Of a stretch of DNA of 64,000 nt, positions 42,722 to 52,756 are shown piece after piece. This DNA is from Georgenia satyanarayanai. GTDB taxonomy: Bacteria > Actinomycetota > Actinomycetes > Actinomycetales > Actinomycetaceae. Numbering within the stretch: position 1 is the first letter of the stretch; every line of letters begins with the position of its first letter. The notes under the pieces were generated by a model, which saw only the letters and a program-made list of their open reading frames with translations, did no database searches and was not told the DNA's origin. The translations under genes were made by a program, and so were the position numbers. The stretch covers positions 372,001 through 436,000 of the forward strand of contig NZ_UETB01000001.1 of assembly GCF_900116375.1 (NCBI RefSeq), read 5' to 3'.

Positions 42722-43912
42722 TCACCTTCTGCGACCTCCTCCCCGCGGCAGGCCCAGCGCCACGGCGCCCGCCACAGCGATGAGCGCGACCGCTGCCACG
42801 GTCGTCCCGCCCCACGCGCCCGCCTCCCACGCCTGGCCCAGCAGCACCCCGCCCACCGACGAGCCCGCGTAGTACGCCAGCGTGTAGCTGCCCGAGCCGT
42901 CCGAGGGCCGCGGGCTCAACCGCGCCGACGCCGCGGACGCCACCGCGTGCACCATGAAGAAGCCCGCCGCCACCACCGCGAGCCCCACCCACACGAGGAC
43001 GAGGGAGTCGGGCACGGTGAGCGCCACCCCGGCCGCGCACGCCGTCAACCCCGTCAACGCCGTCGCCCGCAGGCCGACGCGCCGCTCCAGCCGTCCGGCG
43101 AGCGACGACGTCGCCGTCCCCGCGAGGTAGGTGAGGTAGAACATCGAGCCGAGCCCCGTGCCGAGGAGGAACGGCGGCGCATGGGTGCGGTAGGCGATGA
43201 CGTTGTAGATGCCCACGAACATCGCCATCCCGAGCCCGCCGAGCAGGTAGACGCGGAGCCGGGCAGCTCGGGCGCCGTCGGTCTCCGTGCGCCGCGCGTC
43301 CGTGGCGACGACGCCGGGGGAGCGGCGCGGGAGAAGCAGGGCAGCCGCCGCCGTCAGGGCCGCGCCCGCGAGCGCGACGACGAGCATCGCGGTGCGCCAC
43401 GTCGTCACGTCCGCGACGATCCCGCCCACCACGCGCCCGCCCATCCCGCCGACCGTCGTGCCGGCGATGTAGAGCCCGGCCACCCGCGTCACCCAGCCGG
43501 GCGCGACGTTCTCCGCCACCCAGGCCAGCGCGGCGGCCGGCACCGCTGCCATCGCGGCCCCCTGGACGGCGCGGGCGAGGAGCATGAGCGCGAAGGTGGG
43601 TGCGAGCGCGGCCACGACCCCGGCGACGACGGCGCCCGCAAGTCCCAGCACCATCGTCCGTCCCCGGCCCGTGCGCTCCGACAGCCGCGCCAGCGGCAGG
43701 ACGGCGACGGCGATCCCCAGCGTGGACGCCGACACGAGGAGGCTCGCGCGGGTCGCGCCCACGTCGAGCTCGGCGGAGACGAGCGGCAGCAGCGGCTGCA
43801 CCACGTAGACCATCGCGAAGGCGGCCACGCCCGTGGCGCCGAGGGCGAGCAGCGCCCTGCGGTACTGCGGGTCCTGCGGACGCAGACCCACGGCGGGCTG
43901 CGCGGCGGGCAT
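42722..43912 (-). CDS. MFS transporter, 12 helices (396 aa)
   Basis: A Major Facilitator with LPLARLSERTGRGRTMVLGL at the helix 2-3 loop (motif A-like), ARAVQGAAMAAVPAAALAWVAENV and a mirrored second half (AGRLERRVGLRATAL). This resembles the 'bacterial arabinose/drug efflux' YnfM-like branch (YVVQPLLPLVSAELDVGATRASLLVS). Substrate unknown. The start is ATG 43912, and a TACAGT -10 box lies exactly six bases upstream with no ribosome binding site, so the mRNA is likely leaderless. The stop lies 1 base from the 61-bp palindrome. Confidence 0.92.
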   Translation of the reverse strand: MPAAQPAVGLRPQDPQYRRALLALGATGVAAFAMVYVVQPLLPLVSAELDVGATRASLLVSASTLGIAVAVLPLARLSERTGRGRTMVLGLAGAVVAGVVAALAPTFALMLLARAVQGAAMAAVPAAALAWVAENVAPGWVTRVAGLYIAGTTVGGMGGRVVGGIVADVTTWRTAMLVVALAGAALTAAAALLLPRRSPGVVATDARRTETDGARAARLRVYLLGGLGMAMFVGIYNVIAYRTHAPPFLLGTGLGSMFYLTYLAGTATSSLAGRLERRVGLRATALTGLTACAAGVALTVPDSLVLVWVGLAVVAAGFFMVHAVASAASARLSPRPSDGSGSYTLAYYAGSSVGGVLLGQAWEAGAWGGTTVAAVALIAVAGAVALGLPRGGGRRR

Positions 43913-43918
43913 CGGCCC

Positions 43919-43924
43919 ACTGTA
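43919..43924 (-). promoter_or_regulatory. -10 box of a leaderless promoter (MFS gene)
   Basis: TACAGT on the minus strand, six bases before the ATG at 43912. No Shine-Dalgarno sequence. Confidence 0.55.
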
Positions 43925-43989
43925 GGCGCGGGTGCCACGGCCCGCGCCCGCGTGGCCCCCGCGCCGGTGTCGGCGGGAGGAACTAGCGT

Positions 43990-45666
43990 GTGACCGAGGA
44001 CACACTGACAAGGGGGCCGGTCATGACCCAGCGACCCGTTCCGGGTGACCACCTGCGGGACTACTCCCCACGGCCACGCGGCGGCGACGACGAGGACAAC
44101 CGCTCACCGGGCGAGCGCACCGAGCCGCTCAAGCGCACCACCTGGCGCAACCGACTCCTCGGCCTGGCGGCCGGGCTCGGCGGCGGGCTCCTCGTCTTCC
44201 TCCTGCTCCCGGGCGACCTCGCCGTCTCCGCGCGGGTCACCGCGGCCACCGCCGTCCTCATGGGCCTGTGGTGGATGACCGAGGCCATCCCCATCCCGGC
44301 CACCGCCCTCGTCCCGCTCGTCGTCTTCCCGATCTTCAACGAGACGACGGCGGAGGACGGCACCACGAGCCCGGTCACCGTGGACCAGGTGGGTGCCTCC
44401 TACGGCAACAACATCATCTTCCTGTTCATGGGCGGCTTCCTCCTCGCCCTGGCCATGCAGCGGTGGAACCTGCACCGGCGCATCGCCCTCGTCACCGTGC
44501 GCGCCATGGGGACGAGCCCGTCCATGGTCGTGGCCGGGTTCATGGTCGCCACCGCGTTCCTCTCGATGTGGGTGTCCAACACCGCCACCGCCGTCATGAT
44601 GCTGCCCATCGGTGTCTCGGTGCTCCTGCTCGTGGCCAGGCTCAAGGACGAGGTCCCGGCGGGCGCGCCGGGCGGGGAGGGGGAGACCGACCTGCAGTCC
44701 GAGGAGGTCAAGGAGCACGTCATCGAGTCGACGTTCGGCACCGCGCTCATGCTCGGCATCGCCTACGCCGCCTCCATCGGCTCGCTCTCCACGATCATCG
44801 GCACGCCGCCCAACACGCTCCTCGTCGGCTACCTCGCCGACAACCACGACATCCGGATCGGCTTCGGCCAGTGGATGCTCGTCGGCCTGCCCCTCGCGGT
44901 GGTCTTCCTCGTCATCTGCTGGTTCCTCCTCACCAAGGTGCTGTTCAAGCCGGAGATCAGCGAGATCCCCGGCGGACGCGACCTCATGAACGACGAGCTC
45001 GCCAAGCTCGGCCCGATGTCGAGCGGGGAGAAGCGGGTGCTGGCGCTGTTCGTCCTCGCCGCCGTCTCGTGGGTGGCGATCCCCCTCATCTTCGACGAGC
45101 CCTTCATCTCCGACGCCGGCATCGCGATGGCCGTTGGCCTGCTGCTGTTCCTCAGCCCGTCCGGCAGCGGCCGTGGCGTGCGGCTCCTCGACTGGGACAG
45201 CGCCGTCAAGCTGCCGTGGGGGGTGCTCCTGCTCTTCGGCGGCGGGCTGGCGCTGTCCTCGCAGTTCGGCGCCAGCGGTCTGACGGGGTGGATCGGTGAG
45301 CAGGCGGAGGCGCTGGGTGGGGCGCCGGTGATCCTCGTCGTCGTCGTGCTCGTGGCGCTCGTCATCTTCCTCACCGAGCTCACCTCCAACACGGCGACGG
45401 CGGCGACCTTCCTCCCGGTGGTCGGTGGCCTGGCCATCGGGATCGGCATGCCCGTCACCCTCGCGACGATCCCCGTGGCGATCGCCGCGACCTGCGCGTT
45501 CATGCTCCCGGTCGCGACCCCGCCGAACGCCATCGCCTTCGGCTCCGGGTACGTGACGATCCCACAGATGCTCCGGGGAGGGATCTGGCTCAACCTCATC
45601 GGCGTCGTCCTCATCACCGCCACCGCGATGACCCTGGCGGTGTGGGTGTTCGGCATCGTGTACTGA
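43990..45666 (+). CDS. DASS (SLC13-type) anion:sodium symporter (558 aa)
   Basis: Divalent-anion symporter family: an acidic N-terminal cytoplasmic tail, 11 or so helices, and both SNT signatures, WVSNTATAVMMLP and LTSNTATAATFLPV, which bind Na+ and substrate carboxylates. The late ATPPNAIAFGSGYVT motif is also present. It probably imports C4-dicarboxylates, citrate or sulfate; which one cannot be said. GTG 43990 has GGAGGA upstream; ATG 44023 (MTQRPVPGDH) is an alternative. It is divergent from the MFS gene and ends before a 12-bp hairpin. Confidence 0.92.
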   Translation: MTEDTLTRGPVMTQRPVPGDHLRDYSPRPRGGDDEDNRSPGERTEPLKRTTWRNRLLGLAAGLGGGLLVFLLLPGDLAVSARVTAATAVLMGLWWMTEAIPIPATALVPLVVFPIFNETTAEDGTTSPVTVDQVGASYGNNIIFLFMGGFLLALAMQRWNLHRRIALVTVRAMGTSPSMVVAGFMVATAFLSMWVSNTATAVMMLPIGVSVLLLVARLKDEVPAGAPGGEGETDLQSEEVKEHVIESTFGTALMLGIAYAASIGSLSTIIGTPPNTLLVGYLADNHDIRIGFGQWMLVGLPLAVVFLVICWFLLTKVLFKPEISEIPGGRDLMNDELAKLGPMSSGEKRVLALFVLAAVSWVAIPLIFDEPFISDAGIAMAVGLLLFLSPSGSGRGVRLLDWDSAVKLPWGVLLLFGGGLALSSQFGASGLTGWIGEQAEALGGAPVILVVVVLVALVIFLTELTSNTATAATFLPVVGGLAIGIGMPVTLATIPVAIAATCAFMLPVATPPNAIAFGSGYVTIPQMLRGGIWLNLIGVVLITATAMTLAVWVFGIVY

Positions 45667-45690
45667 GGCGCGGACGGCAGCGGGCAGCGA

Positions 45691-45737
45691 AGAGCCTCCG
45701 GGGGTGACCGGTACGCCGGCCACCACCCGGAGGCTCT
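45691..45737. terminator. Bidirectional terminator, 12-bp stem
   Basis: AGAGCCTCCGGG pairs perfectly with CCCGGAGGCTCT across a 23-base loop that can form extra pairs. It lies between the convergent stops at 45666 and 45745. Confidence 0.7.
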
Positions 45738-45744
45738 CCTCACC

Positions 45745-48700
45745 TCAGCGGATGCTGTGCAGGGTCACCGCCTGCCGGCTCGTGACCCGCCCGACATCGC
45801 TGCGGGCAGCAGCCCGCACGATCGCGTCCCGCTCACGCGCGGTGAGGACGCCGTCGGCCTTCAGGCCGGCGGCCACGTCGCCGACGTGCCGGACGAACGC
45901 GCCGGAGCTCGCCCACCCGTCACCGTCGTCGATGAGGTCGTTCACCGTGCAGCCGTCCTCGAGCTCGTAGTTCGGAACACGGCTGTCGACGCCGCCGACC
46001 ACCACGGTCTCCCGGGTGTCGGCGTCGGGGCACTCGCTCGGCTCCTCACCGGCGATGGTGAACTCGACCGTCTCCCAGTCCGCCACGTTGCCGGCGACGT
46101 CGGAGGAGCGGAACTCGACCGCGTACTCGCCCTCCGCGGTGAAGCTCAGCGGACCGTTGTAGGTGCTGTGCTCCTCCTCGCCGGCGAGCCGCCAGTGCGT
46201 CTGCGCGACGCCGGACGTGGTGTCCTCCGCGGCCAGGCCCACGGTGACCTCGCCGGTGTAGGCGTCACCGCTCTGCTCCCCCTCGAGGCTCGCCTCGGTG
46301 ACCGCGGGCGTCTGGTCGATGAGGAACTCGATCTCCGAGATCCCCGTCTCCGTCCCGCCCGAGCCCTCGGCCGGCGTGACCTCGAACGTCGCGACCATGC
46401 CGCGCCACGTCGTCGGGTCGTCCGGGTCCATGAGCGCCGAGTGCGGGGTGCAGTACACGTAGAACGTCCCCGCCTCGGTCGCCTCGAAGTAGAACGGGTC
46501 GTCCTCCCAGTCCGAGGCCTCCGGACGGGACGCCAGCACGTTGGCCTCGTCGTCGGTGACGACGACGTCGTGCGGGTAGCCCGGCACGTACTGGAACTTG
46601 ATCGTGTCGCCCTGCGTGACGGAGAACTCCGTCTCGCTGAAGCCGAACCCTCCGGTCCCGACGCCGATCTCCTTCTCGCTCGGTTCACCGCCGCCGCCGT
46701 CGAGCACGGCGCGGTAGTCGATGTTGTGGACGCCGTCCTCGTCGAAGGTGACCGGTTCGGTCCACGTCCGCCACTGGGACTCGTCGGTGCGCGGGCGCCA
46801 CTGCAGCTCGGCGTCCGGGTCGTTCGACTCCAGGGTGAGCGTGACGGGGGAGACGTACCACGGCGGGTTGCCGTCGGGGTCTGCCGGGTCCAGCGACGTC
46901 TCGACGGTCAGCTCCGGCGTCTCGGTGAGGTCCTTGATCCAGACGTTGCGGAACTCCACCGACTCCCCGGCCGCCTGGCCGGAGGAGTGGTTCTGCAGCC
47001 CGACGAAGCCCTCGAGGCCGCGGCTGCCGTCCCCGGTGTAGGTGGCGACCTCCACCCCGTTGACGGTCACCCGGTAGTCCTGGCCGACGGCCTCGACCTC
47101 CATGGTGTTCCACTCACCGACCGGGTTGGTGGCGAGCGGGTCGGCCCCGGCGAAGGTGTAGACCGCGCCGGTCCGCCCCTCGGGGTTGTCGGTGGCCTCG
47201 TAGATCTGGATCTCGTAGCCCTCGTCCACCGGCTTCCACGGGTCGCCCTGCGGGTCGGGGAAGCGGACGAACACCCCGGAGTTGTCGGCGGGGTCCTGCA
47301 CGCGGAAGTCCACGCGCATCGAGAAGTCCTCGTAGGTCTGCTCGTCGTACCAGAGCAGGCCCATGCCGCCGTGCGGCTGGAGCAGGCCGCAGTCGCTCAC
47401 CTCGAAACCTCCGGGGCCCGCCTGCGTCCACCCCTCGAGGCTCTCGCCGTCGAAGAGCGAGACGTAGCCCTCGGGCGGCGTCTGCGCGTCCGGGCAGGTG
47501 TCCTCGCCCAGCTCCTCCACCCAGATGTCCCGGAAGAACACGTTGTCCTGGACCCGGTTGTTCTGGATGCCGATGTAGCCCGAGGAGAGGTCACGGCCCA
47601 GGTCACCCGGGTCCTCGTACTCGTTGACCAGGACGTCGTTGATCCACACCTTGACCATCGGGTCGTCGACCTCGATGACCATCTCATTCCACTCACCCGC
47701 CACCGTCGGGAAGGACGTGGGCGCCTGGTAGGTGTAGATCGATCCGGTCTTCGAGCTGTCCGCGGCGTTCGGGCTGCCGCCGGTGTCGTCGATGTTGATC
47801 TCGTAGCCCTGACGCACCGCCACCCACGGGTCGTCACCCGGGTCCGGGAACCCGAAGAAGACACCGGAGTTGTCGGCCTCGGTCACGGCCTTGTAGTCGA
47901 CGTGCAGCCGGTAGGACTCGAACTCCTCCTCGAACCACAGCATGCCCAGGCCCGCGGGGTCACCGACGGTCTCCAGGGCGCAGGTGCCCTCACGGTCCTC
48001 GTCCGGGACGACGGCGAACCCGCCGGGTCCCGCCTGGCGCCAGCCGTCCAGGGTCGAGCCGTCCCACAGCACGCGGTGGCCCGCGTCCGGCTCCGGAGCC
48101 GCGCACACCGGCTCACCGGGGTCGGCCGTCTGGCACAGCGTGAAGTCACGGAACGTCGCGGTGAGCGGCTCGGCGATCTCGTCCGGTCCGTGCACGGCGA
48201 AGAAGCCGAGCTGCGGCGCGTCGTAGCTCGAGACCGGTGCGGGTCGTCCGGCGTTCACCCACGTGCTGCCGTCGTGGGAGTACGCGGCGGCGACGTTCTC
48301 GCCGTCGCTCGTCAGGCGCAGTGTGATGGTGCTGGGCGCGTTGTAGACCGTGGGGTTGTCGACCCCGCCCTGGTACCGGATCTCTCCGTCCTGGTGGTAG
48401 AGGTACTCGAACCGGCCGTCGGCGCTGGAGCCGTAGGACGGGAAGTACGCGAGCTTGGTGAAGTTCTCGTCGTCGTCGTAGATGATGAAGCCGGCCTGGT
48501 CGTGGTTGACCGGGTCGTCCGGCATGTCGATGGTCACCTCCGAGACCCAGCGCCCCTCGGGCATCTCGGTGAGGACGAGGTTCTGGGCGTCGGTGACGAT
48601 GTTGCCGCTGAGGTGGTTGCTGATCATGTCGCCCTGGAGCATGTCGATCTCCAGTGCGCCGTCGACCTGCCGGTAGCCGTCGGGGTTCTCCCGCACGATG

Positions 48701-50313
48701 GTCGACCACCGCTCACGGTCCAGCTCGGTGCCCTCGAAGCCGTCGGCCACGCACTGCCCGGGCTCGGGCTCCTCGTCGCCCCCGACGTAGTCGACCCGGT
48801 AGAGCGCCTGGTTGGAGCTGTCACCGAAGCCGCCGCCCTCCAGCACGTACAGCGAGCCGTCCGGCCCGAACTGGCCGTCCATGAGGTTCGCCCAGTACTC
48901 CCCGGGCATGAAGTCGTCGATGGCGGCGATGTCCTCGTTCTCGTCGAGCTCGGCGGTCTTGATGTGACCGCGGTGGTAGTCGAGGAGGAACCAGCGCCCG
49001 TCGTAGTGCTCGGGGAACTTCGTGTCCGAGTCGAGGTTCTCGTCGTAGCGGTAGACCGGCCCGGACATCGGGCCGCCCGCCCCCGAGCCCATGTTGAGGA
49101 AGGGCTCGGGGATGGGGTCGACCACGCCGTCGGGCATGCCCACCCACGTCTCGGGCCAGTTCGCCCAGCTCCGCGGGTAGTAGATGGTCGCGGGCTTGAC
49201 CGGCGGCAGCTTCTCGAGCCCGGTGTTGTTCGGTGAGTCGTTCACCGGACCGTTCTCACAGTCGTAGAAGTCGCCGAGGGGCTCGTTGGTGACGTAGTCC
49301 CAGGGACGGTAGGGGAAGTTGTTGCCGATGCAGAACGGGTACCCGAAGTTCGCCGGCTCGGAGGTGACCATGTACTGGTCGAAGCCCCACGGGCCGCGCT
49401 CGGTCCACTCACCCAGCCGGTCGGGGCCGTAGTTGCCGATGTGGAGCCGGTCGGTGGCCGGGTCGATGGAGATGCGGAAGGGGTTGCGGAACCCCATCGC
49501 GTAGATCTCCGGCCGCGTCAGCTCGCCGTCGTACTCGTCGGCCGGGAAGAGGTTGTCCTCCGGGACCGTGTACGTGCCGTCGGGCTGCGGCGTGATCCGC
49601 AGGATCTTGCCGCGCAGGTCGTTGGTGTTGCCCGAGGTGCGCCGGTCGTCGTTGTACCAGTGCGTGGGGCGCGAGTCGATCGGCGAGTACTGGCTGTTGA
49701 GGTCGGGTGTGCCCTCGTCACCGGTGCTGAGGTACAGGTTCCCGGCCGAGTCGAAGTCGATGTCGCCGCCGAGGTGGCAGCAGTTCGTCTTCTGGTAGGG
49801 CACCGTGAGCAGCACGCTCTCCGAGGCGACGTCGATCGTGTCTCCGTCGGTGTCGAACCGGGCGAGGACGTTGTGGTCCTCCTCCCGGCTCGTGTAGAAG
49901 GCGTACACCCACCCGTTGTCCTCGAACTGCGGGTCCAGCGCGAGGCCGAGGAGCCCGCCTTCCTGGTTCTTCGAGCCCTCGATGTCCGGGCGAGAGGGCA
50001 GCGGGTGGTCGTCGAAGACGCTGAGCTCTGCGGCGACCGTCACCTCCTCCGTGCCCGGGTCGTAGACGCGGACGACGCCGTCGCGGCTGGTCGTGAAGAC
50101 CCGGCCGTCCGGGGCGATGTCCATCGTCATCGGTTGCGGCACGGACGCGACCCGCACCTTTTCGAACTCGTCCGCCGCGGACGCCTCGGCGAACGACGCT
50201 GGTGCTGCGCCGTCGTCCGGCGCCTCGGTCGGTTGTGCGCCGACCGGTGTGCTCACCAGCAACGACATGAGCAACGGAAATGACAACATTCCGGCTATGG
50301 AACGCTTACTCAT
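45745..50313 (-). CDS. Secreted quinoprotein dehydrogenase fused to two DUF1080 modules, cupredoxin and FIMAH (1,522 aa)
   Basis: Start ATG 50313 (GGAGGGG upstream) and signal peptide ending near TPVGAQP. Order of modules: a PQQ-type sugar dehydrogenase propeller (about 50-545; GLLGLALDPQF, CCHLGGDIDFD, NLYLSTGDEG), a DUF1349-like concanavalin domain (about 550-745), two DUF1080 domains (about 770-950 and 965-1130; each with LFDG- or LWDGSTLDGW-like starts and NSGVF(V/F)(R/G)FPDP), an Ig-like region, a cupredoxin (about 1225-1330; PHDVVV, YCTPHSALM and GM, giving His, Cys, His, Met copper ligands), another Ig-like piece and a C-terminal FIMAH-like domain (CTVNDLIDDGDGWASSGAFVRHV). DUF1080 proteins hydrolyse 3-keto-glycosides. 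The propeller may oxidise sugars and the cupredoxin may carry electrons (inference). No LPXTG is present. Confidence 0.9.
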   Translation of the reverse strand: MSKRSIAGMLSFPLLMSLLVSTPVGAQPTEAPDDGAAPASFAEASAADEFEKVRVASVPQPMTMDIAPDGRVFTTSRDGVVRVYDPGTEEVTVAAELSVFDDHPLPSRPDIEGSKNQEGGLLGLALDPQFEDNGWVYAFYTSREEDHNVLARFDTDGDTIDVASESVLLTVPYQKTNCCHLGGDIDFDSAGNLYLSTGDEGTPDLNSQYSPIDSRPTHWYNDDRRTSGNTNDLRGKILRITPQPDGTYTVPEDNLFPADEYDGELTRPEIYAMGFRNPFRISIDPATDRLHIGNYGPDRLGEWTERGPWGFDQYMVTSEPANFGYPFCIGNNFPYRPWDYVTNEPLGDFYDCENGPVNDSPNNTGLEKLPPVKPATIYYPRSWANWPETWVGMPDGVVDPIPEPFLNMGSGAGGPMSGPVYRYDENLDSDTKFPEHYDGRWFLLDYHRGHIKTAELDENEDIAAIDDFMPGEYWANLMDGQFGPDGSLYVLEGGGFGDSSNQALYRVDYVGGDEEPEPGQCVADGFEGTELDRERWSTIVRENPDGYRQVDGALEIDMLQGDMISNHLSGNIVTDAQNLVLTEMPEGRWVSEVTIDMPDDPVNHDQAGFIIYDDDENFTKLAYFPSYGSSADGRFEYLYHQDGEIRYQGGVDNPTVYNAPSTITLRLTSDGENVAAAYSHDGSTWVNAGRPAPVSSYDAPQLGFFAVHGPDEIAEPLTATFRDFTLCQTADPGEPVCAAPEPDAGHRVLWDGSTLDGWRQAGPGGFAVVPDEDREGTCALETVGDPAGLGMLWFEEEFESYRLHVDYKAVTEADNSGVFFGFPDPGDDPWVAVRQGYEINIDDTGGSPNAADSSKTGSIYTYQAPTSFPTVAGEWNEMVIEVDDPMVKVWINDVLVNEYEDPGDLGRDLSSGYIGIQNNRVQDNVFFRDIWVEELGEDTCPDAQTPPEGYVSLFDGESLEGWTQAGPGGFEVSDCGLLQPHGGMGLLWYDEQTYEDFSMRVDFRVQDPADNSGVFVRFPDPQGDPWKPVDEGYEIQIYEATDNPEGRTGAVYTFAGADPLATNPVGEWNTMEVEAVGQDYRVTVNGVEVATYTGDGSRGLEGFVGLQNHSSGQAAGESVEFRNVWIKDLTETPELTVETSLDPADPDGNPPWYVSPVTLTLESNDPDAELQWRPRTDESQWRTWTEPVTFDEDGVHNIDYRAVLDGGGGEPSEKEIGVGTGGFGFSETEFSVTQGDTIKFQYVPGYPHDVVVTDDEANVLASRPEASDWEDDPFYFEATEAGTFYVYCTPHSALMDPDDPTTWRGMVATFEVTPAEGSGGTETGISEIEFLIDQTPAVTEASLEGEQSGDAYTGEVTVGLAAEDTTSGVAQTHWRLAGEEEHSTYNGPLSFTAEGEYAVEFRSSDVAGNVADWETVEFTIAGEEPSECPDADTRETVVVGGVDSRVPNYELEDGCTVNDLIDDGDGWASSGAFVRHVGDVAAGLKADGVLTARERDAIVRAAARSDVGRVTSRQAVTLHSIR

Positions 50314-50446
50314 GACCCCTCCACTCTGAGTAGGCAGAACTGAGCAACCCCCCGTGCGAGGGGTCACCGAAGCACGCGACGAGGACGTCGCGCGGGTGTG
50401 GCCGGTGAGCCCGGTGATGTGCAGGCCCGGCCGGCGGGCTGGTTCC

Positions 50447-51649
50447 TCAGCTGGGCTGGGCGACCAGCTCCCGGATCTCCCCCGTCTCGCGGTCCTGGAA
50501 CAGGACCTTGCTGCGCCCGTCGGGCAGGAGCTCCCGCTTGATGACCGGGTGGCCGTCGTGGAGCTCGGGGTTCTTGGTGATGCGCGGGGTCGTGCCGCCG
50601 CGCCAGTCCGCGATGTCCACCGGGTGCCACGCGCCGCGCTCGGCGGAGGCGTAGCAGGCGTCGATGATCGCGTTGACGATGTAGCCGTCGTAGAACGTCT
50701 CCTGCGGTGCCCGGCCGGTGTCCATCGCCTCGAACATGTCGGTGAACATGTCGAGGTAGCCGAGCTCGGTCACCTCGTCGGCGACGGGGAACAGCCAGCC
50801 GCTCGCCGACTCGGCCTTCTCCGCCACGTACCCGTCGGCCGCGCCGCTCGTGTACATGTCGAAGCCCGTCCGCAGGAAGTGGTTGAGCCAGATCGTGCCC
50901 TCGGTCCCGGCCACCTCGTCACGCAGGTCGAGCCCGCCGCGGAAGGCCCAGGACACCTCGAACTGGCCGACGGCGCCGGACTCGAAGCGGATCAGCGCGA
51001 TGGCGTGGTCGTCCGCGGTGATGGGGTGGACCAGGGTGTCCTTCCAGCAGAAGACCTCCACCGGACGGTTGCCCTTGCCGACGAAGTTGCGGCACACGGC
51101 GATGCAGTGGCAGCCGAGGTCGACGATGACACCGCCGCCCGCCTTCTTCTCGTCCCAGAACCACGCGCTGTGCGGACCGGGGTGGGTCTCCCGGGACCGC
51201 ACCCACAGGACGTCGCCGAGGGCGCCGTCCTGCACGGACCTCACCGCCGCGAGGGTCTTGGGCGTGTAGACCAGGTCCTCGAGGTAGCCGGCGAAGACGC
51301 CGTGCTCCTCGACGATGTCGAGCATGCGCTTGGCCTCGGCGGCGGTCCGGCCCAGCGGCTTGGTGCACAGGACGGCCTTGCCGTTCTCCGCTGCCAGGCG
51401 CACGGCCTCCTCGTGCATGTCGTTGGGCAGCCCGATGACCACCGTGTCGATGTCGGGGTCCGAGCAGGCCGCCGTCAGGGAGGTGGTGGACCGTGGGACC
51501 CCCCAGCGCTCCTTGAACGCGGCGCCGCGTTCCTCGCTGCGGGAGTAGATGAGCTCGACGGCGTCGCGGCCCCGTCCGCGGTTGAGCGCGGCGGTGTAGA
51601 AGTCACCGATGAGGCCGGTGCCGAGCATGGCGATGCGGTGTGCTGTCAC
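50447..51649 (-). CDS. Gfo/Idh/MocA family oxidoreductase (400 aa)
   Basis: The Rossmann start is [22 protein letters not shown] (GxGxxG), then [31 protein letters not shown], where the family E-K-P reads T-K-P, and [16 protein letters not shown], which holds the substrate His. Glycosidic sugars or inositols are typical substrates, and several family members oxidise or reduce the 3-position. The GTG 51649 start has AAGG upstream. It lies downstream of the ABC importer and upstream of the secreted DUF1080 enzyme on the same strand, so a role in 3-keto-sugar metabolism is plausible. Confidence 0.92.
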   Translation of the reverse strand: MTAHRIAMLGTGLIGDFYTAALNRGRGRDAVELIYSRSEERGAAFKERWGVPRSTTSLTAACSDPDIDTVVIGLPNDMHEEAVRLAAENGKAVLCTKPLGRTAAEAKRMLDIVEEHGVFAGYLEDLVYTPKTLAAVRSVQDGALGDVLWVRSRETHPGPHSAWFWDEKKAGGGVIVDLGCHCIAVCRNFVGKGNRPVEVFCWKDTLVHPITADDHAIALIRFESGAVGQFEVSWAFRGGLDLRDEVAGTEGTIWLNHFLRTGFDMYTSGAADGYVAEKAESASGWLFPVADEVTELGYLDMFTDMFEAMDTGRAPQETFYDGYIVNAIIDACYASAERGAWHPVDIADWRGGTTPRITKNPELHDGHPVIKRELLPDGRSKVLFQDRETGEIRELVAQPS

Positions 51650-51763
51650 TGCAGGTGAACCTTCCCTCGTTGAGAGGCTCCTGTGCGGAGCCGGTGTCGT
51701 CGGCGGGCCCGGAGGGCGCGCATGAGCTCGACCGGTCAGTGAATTCCCCCCTTCGATCCGTGA

Positions 51764-52756
51764 TCAGTCGCTGCGCTGCCCGGAGACGGCGACGTAGACC
51801 CAGGCGAGACCGAGGACGATCACGCCGTAGACGATCTGCTGCACGGCCTGGCCCACGCCGAGCGTGAGGAGCAGGCGGTTGAGGACGGTGAGGACGAGCG
51901 CCCCGACGATGGTGCCGGCGTAGCCGCCGGACCCGCCGAGGATCGAGGTCCCGCCGATGACGGCCGCAGCGATGCTCGGCAGGAGGAAGGAGTTCGTCTG
52001 GCTCGGTCCCACCGAGCCGCTGCTTCCCGAGATGAGCAGCCCCGCGATCGCGGCGAGGACGCCGACGATGACGTACGTGGCGATGAGGACCTGCCACACC
52101 TTGACGCCGGACAGGCGGCACGCGACAGGGTTGTCCCCGACGGCGTAGATGTTGCGTCCCAGCCCCGTCCGCGACAGGCCGAGGAGGAGGACGACGGCGA
52201 CGGCGGCCCACACGACGACGTTGAGCGGGATCGGCCCGACGAGGGTCCCGCCACCGACGGTGCTGAGGACGGGCAGCACCGATGCGGCGCCGGTGAGGAA
52301 GCCGCCGCTGGCCAGGCCCACCGACACGACACCGAGCAGGACGCTGGACATCCCGATCGTCATGATGAGCGGGTGGACCCGGAAGACGCCCACCCCGACC
52401 CCGTTGACGAAGCCGGCCACCGCACCGACGGTGAGCGCGAGGGCGATGGCCTGCAGCGGTCCGGCGCCGCTCTGGGTGGCGGCCACGTAGGCTGCGAAGT
52501 TGGCCACCATCGTCACCGACAGGTCGATGCCGCCCGTGAGGAAGGCGATCGTCTGCCCGGCCGCGAAGATCGCCAGCGGGCACGCGAGGAGCAGGATCGA
52601 GCGCAGCCCCCCGCTGGTGAAGAGGCTCGGGTCGAGCAGGCCGGTGACGAGGTAGAAGACGACGAACACGACGCCGAGCACGATGACCGGGCGGTCGGTG
52701 GTGAGGGTCCGGAGCCGGTGGCTGGGCGTCGGGGGAGCGGCGGTCGTGGTGCTCAT
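51764..52756 (-). CDS. RbsC-type sugar ABC permease 1 (330 aa)
   Basis: Ten or so helices of the BPD_transp_2 family. IFAAGQTIAFLTGGIDLSV is the strongly conserved helix, followed by VHPLIMTIGMSSVLLGV, GRNIYAVGDNPVACRLSGVKV (the cytoplasmic loop contacting the ATPase) and the C-terminal SIAAAVIGGTSILGGSGGYAG. Imports monosaccharides or similar solutes with the neighbouring genes. The ATG start overlaps the stop of permease 2 by 4 bases (ATGA). A small hairpin (51676-51692) lies between this stop and the Gfo/Idh/MocA gene. Confidence 0.93.
   Translation of the reverse strand: MSTTTAAPPTPSHRLRTLTTDRPVIVLGVVFVVFYLVTGLLDPSLFTSGGLRSILLLACPLAIFAAGQTIAFLTGGIDLSVTMVANFAAYVAATQSGAGPLQAIALALTVGAVAGFVNGVGVGVFRVHPLIMTIGMSSVLLGVVSVGLASGGFLTGAASVLPVLSTVGGGTLVGPIPLNVVVWAAVAVVLLLGLSRTGLGRNIYAVGDNPVACRLSGVKVWQVLIATYVIVGVLAAIAGLLISGSSGSVGPSQTNSFLLPSIAAAVIGGTSILGGSGGYAGTIVGALVLTVLNRLLLTLGVGQAVQQIVYGVIVLGLAWVYVAVSGQRSD

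Noticed and set aside
50390-50450. Terminator between the Gfo/Idh/MocA gene and the 1,522-aa gene
   Set aside because: Only about 6 bp of pairing (AGCCCG/CGGGCT) was found; too weak to call.
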